35,453 bases of DNA from Mnemiopsis leidyi (Eukaryota; Ctenophora; Tentaculata; Lobata; Bolinopsidae), in the NCBI GenBank assembly GCA_000226015.1, contig JH153487.1:66594-102046 (forward strand), in the 5' to 3' direction. Under the pieces are notes generated by a model. It had not been told where the DNA came from and did no database searches. It saw only the letters and a program-made list of their open reading frames with translations. This document shows, piece by piece, positions 33,801-35,453 of the stretch. Position numbers and translations under genes: made by a program. How positions within the stretch are numbered: the stretch's first letter is position 1; the number at the start of each line of letters is the position of its first letter.

Positions 33801-35093
33801 TTTAATGTACTTATTTCTCACTATGAGGATGGAAATATAAAGCGTCCGCCTTAGACCTAACAAAACGGGCGCAATTCTTGTTTAATTGGTAATATTTATG
33901 TGTTTAACATGATAATCAAGGATGAAATAGCATTAAAAGTATGCAAGAACAGTATTTTTTGATCGATAGAAAAACTACAAATCACCTTGCACTCTCGAAC
34001 TTCTGTACAAGTTCATCACTCTGCTTATCCGTAGAAAGAGATTCCTCTTTGCCGATGTAAGATAAGATATCAGCCTTATCATGTAGAACACTTTGTTGTG
34101 TAATCTCCATAAGTCTGCCTCTAGCGTCTTTCTCGCGCTCCCGCGCACTGTCTAATTCTTGTTTTAAACGGTACGCTTCTGATGCACTGCGATGGTAAAT
34201 TATGGTTAAGGGGTCCGTTTATTTAGCGATACTTTTGACTAACTGAATATTGAGATAGCAACATCTATTGAAGTTAGTTAGTTTCCACTTCTCATATATT
34301 TGACTAACTGTACTGATCTCTACAGGTTATTGTCTTAGTTCTGAACATTACAATACAGGAAGTAACCACATGTACACGGAACGTCTGTACACATACGAAG
34401 GAAATACAACGGGATCGTCTGCAAATATAATTAGATTTGTACAGCCGACACCAAACTGATGGTTACAATTGCCAAGATCACAGCAACAAAGTAAGCTACG
34501 TGCTTCTATGACTTCCTGTTGAGCACTGTATCTCAGACGAATTGTTCATTTATCAAATTTGAACGATAATTAATTTTGATTTGTTGTGACTACTTACCTT
34601 CAAAAGTATAACTCGGGCTTTTAACCCATAAAGGATGTTAAAGTAAGGTTATAAACTAAAGCTAACTAAAATGCGAGATGATAATTAAACAGCCCATAAC
34701 ATAAGTTGTCATCACATAAGGAAATATTTCAAACAAATTAGGTGACAATTAAGTTCAACAGTTTCAGAAAAATTAGCGTCGTTTATGGTCATTACTTAAT
34801 TGAATAGTGCTCAAGGCCGTCCGGATCTTTAGAATTATGACAGAATTAAAGTGAACATTTATAACAGAGCCCGCTTAATTTATGTAACACACATATATTA
34901 TTCGTGGAGGACTATAAACTTTTAACAGCTATTATATAGAAACAATCAGACAAATTGCCTTCAAGCCAGCTTGAGCCTGGACCAGTAAATGAGCCAGAAC
35001 AACTAACCCGACTTCAGCTTTAGAAGCAGCTTTGAGGGCGTTTTCCTCGACCTCCCGCAATTTTTCTTTCAACATCTGATTCTCCTCGTTGTT
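30896..35093 (-). CDS. coiled-coil protein gene, 3' part (5 exons seen, 5' end outside)
   Basis: Minus-strand exons in transcript order: 35093-35008, 34186-33986, 31357-31291, 31144-31058, 30946-30896 (stop TGA at 30898-30896). The 492 nt give 163 codons plus stop; all phases join and splice sites are GT-AG. The protein is highly charged and helical: NNEENQMLKEKLREVEEN, YRLKQELDSAREREKDARGR, DKADILSYIGKEES, LEELKANEEFKNQLN, then EEPIEYVDEDKYQTLRR and a short basic end. This is a coiled coil with an acidic break near the C-terminus. DILSYIGKE faintly recalls ciliary coiled-coil families (BBOF1/CFAP157 type), but that is a guess. The last exon is the least certain, since reading through the 31058 donor also gives a short tail. 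Exons 35093 and 31357 both start at a minisatellite-embedded acceptor. Confidence 0.7.
31346..31540. repeat. 48-bp minisatellite containing a 3' splice site
   Basis: Four copies with a period of exactly 48 bp (the motif CTGCGGGATCG starts at 31358, 31406, 31454 and 31502). On the minus strand each copy holds CTAAAACCACGATCCCGCAG followed by ATTGGAGGAGTT, which is the branch/acceptor region and the first bases of the coiled-coil exon at 31357. Units differ by only one or two bases, so the expansion is recent. Confidence 0.95.
32067..32120. repeat. dispersed repeat, left copy
   Basis: GGAAATATAA, then a CG-rich hairpin-like stretch, then ACGGGCG(T/C)AATTATTGTTT. A diverged copy lies at 33831-33890 in the same intron of the coiled-coil gene. 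Family unknown. Confidence 0.5.
32391..32650 (+). mobile_element. tRNA-derived SINE candidate
   Basis: A pol III A box (TGGTGTAGTGG, 32400-32410) and B box (GGTTCGATTCC, 32444-32454) lie 44 bp apart, as in tRNA genes. The acceptor and anticodon stems do not pair well, so it is not a working tRNA. About 180 bp of unrelated body follow, ending in an A-rich tail (ACAAATACAAATATA near 32650). That is the usual layout of a SINE. No clean target duplication was identified. Confidence 0.65.
33066..33090. repeat. 11-bp perfect hairpin with GAA loop
   Basis: GCTTTTTTGCC at 33066-33076 and GGCAAAAAAGC at 33080-33090. Lies in a coiled-coil gene intron; role unknown. Confidence 0.7.
33302..33343. repeat. 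21-bp perfect tandem duplication
   Basis: Two identical adjacent copies of a 21-bp unit that starts TTTTTAGAGGTGCATAATTG. Followed at 33363-33388 by a 10-bp GC-rich stem (AAACGCGCGC and its complement, 6-nt loop). Confidence 0.85.
33831..33890. repeat. dispersed repeat, right copy
   Basis: Diverged copy of 32067-32120: GGAAATATAA at the left and ACGGGCGCAATTCTTGTTT at the right, with the middle altered. Confidence 0.5.
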
Positions 35094-35240
35094 CTGAGGA
35101 AAGTTCTTTACTCAAAGGAGAAATTGAAGAAAGTTAGACGAAGAAGATGCTGAGAAAAGTTCTTTACTCATAGGAGAAATTGAAGAAAGTTAGACGAAGA
35201 TGATGCTGAGGAAAGTTGTTCACTCAAAGGAGAAATTTAA
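35094..35240. repeat. 56-bp minisatellite containing a 3' splice site
   Basis: About two and a half units with a period of 56-57 bp directly upstream (minus strand) of the coiled-coil exon at 35093. Each unit carries, on the minus strand, AAGAACTTTCCTCAG or a close variant, the pyrimidine-rich acceptor used by the exon. The copies near 35152 and 35208 keep the CAG but are followed by CATC instead of exon sequence. Confidence 0.9.
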
Positions 35241-35453
35241 GAAAGTCAGACGAAAGTCCGTAATTTTTACCCCCCTCCCCTAACCATCATCATTCGTCAT
35301 CATAACAACCCCCCCCTAAATGTCAGAGGTAAATTACCATAATGACATCATCACAGTTGGAAACCCCCCCCCACTTAATGTTTAAAAAAAATTGATTTTT
35401 GGGACTTTTAATTTGCAGTATTTTTGAAATTTTTTATACTAAATCAGTGAAAA

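Overview
The window is eukaryotic and animal: AT-rich DNA with spliced genes (GT-AG introns of about 100 bp to 5.5 kb), class A GPCRs, a Notch ligand with MNNL and DSL domains, and TTAGGG-type repeats. Introns, nested genes, a Penelope-like fragment and many minisatellites fit a non-vertebrate metazoan. Cnidarians and other early-branching animals carry many LDLa-type GPCRs, but the sequence alone does not fix the phylum. All gene models were built by hand from reading frames, splice-site consensus, phase and remembered family sequences; no search was run.

Layout. 1-337 (minus): the GIY-YIG end of a Penelope-like retroelement. 2607-5877 and 6647-9376 (plus): two tandem LHPP-like HAD phosphatases, nine exons each, with exons 2-8 identical in length. 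9999-22205 (plus): a complete nine-exon cytosolic glycerol-3-phosphate dehydrogenase (GPD1-like, 345 aa). Its first intron holds a 1151-aa LDLa-rich GPCR on the opposite strand (10280-13861), and its fifth intron holds a two-exon class A GPCR on the same strand (19006-20480). 23326-29411 (plus): a nine-exon Notch ligand of the Delta/DSL type (398 aa) with signal peptide, MNNL, DSL, a short acidic stalk, one membrane span and a tail, but no EGF repeats; an assembly gap lies in its first intron. 30896-35093 (minus): the 3' part of a coiled-coil protein gene, five exons seen, the 5' end outside the window.

Mobile and repeated DNA. Two short inverted-repeat elements (22700-22879 and 25257-25419) each carry telomeric repeats as their core, begin with a similar terminal sequence, and are flanked by a 9-bp target duplication. 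They look like one non-autonomous DNA-transposon family that moves telomere repeats about the genome. In the coiled-coil gene, two different introns end in minisatellites whose units each contain the 3' splice site, so acceptor sites are present in several tandem copies.

How the genes relate: the LHPP pair is a local duplication with signs of later gene conversion. The GPCRs share no pathway with GPD1 and look like guests in its introns. The Notch ligand and the coiled-coil gene are separate units.
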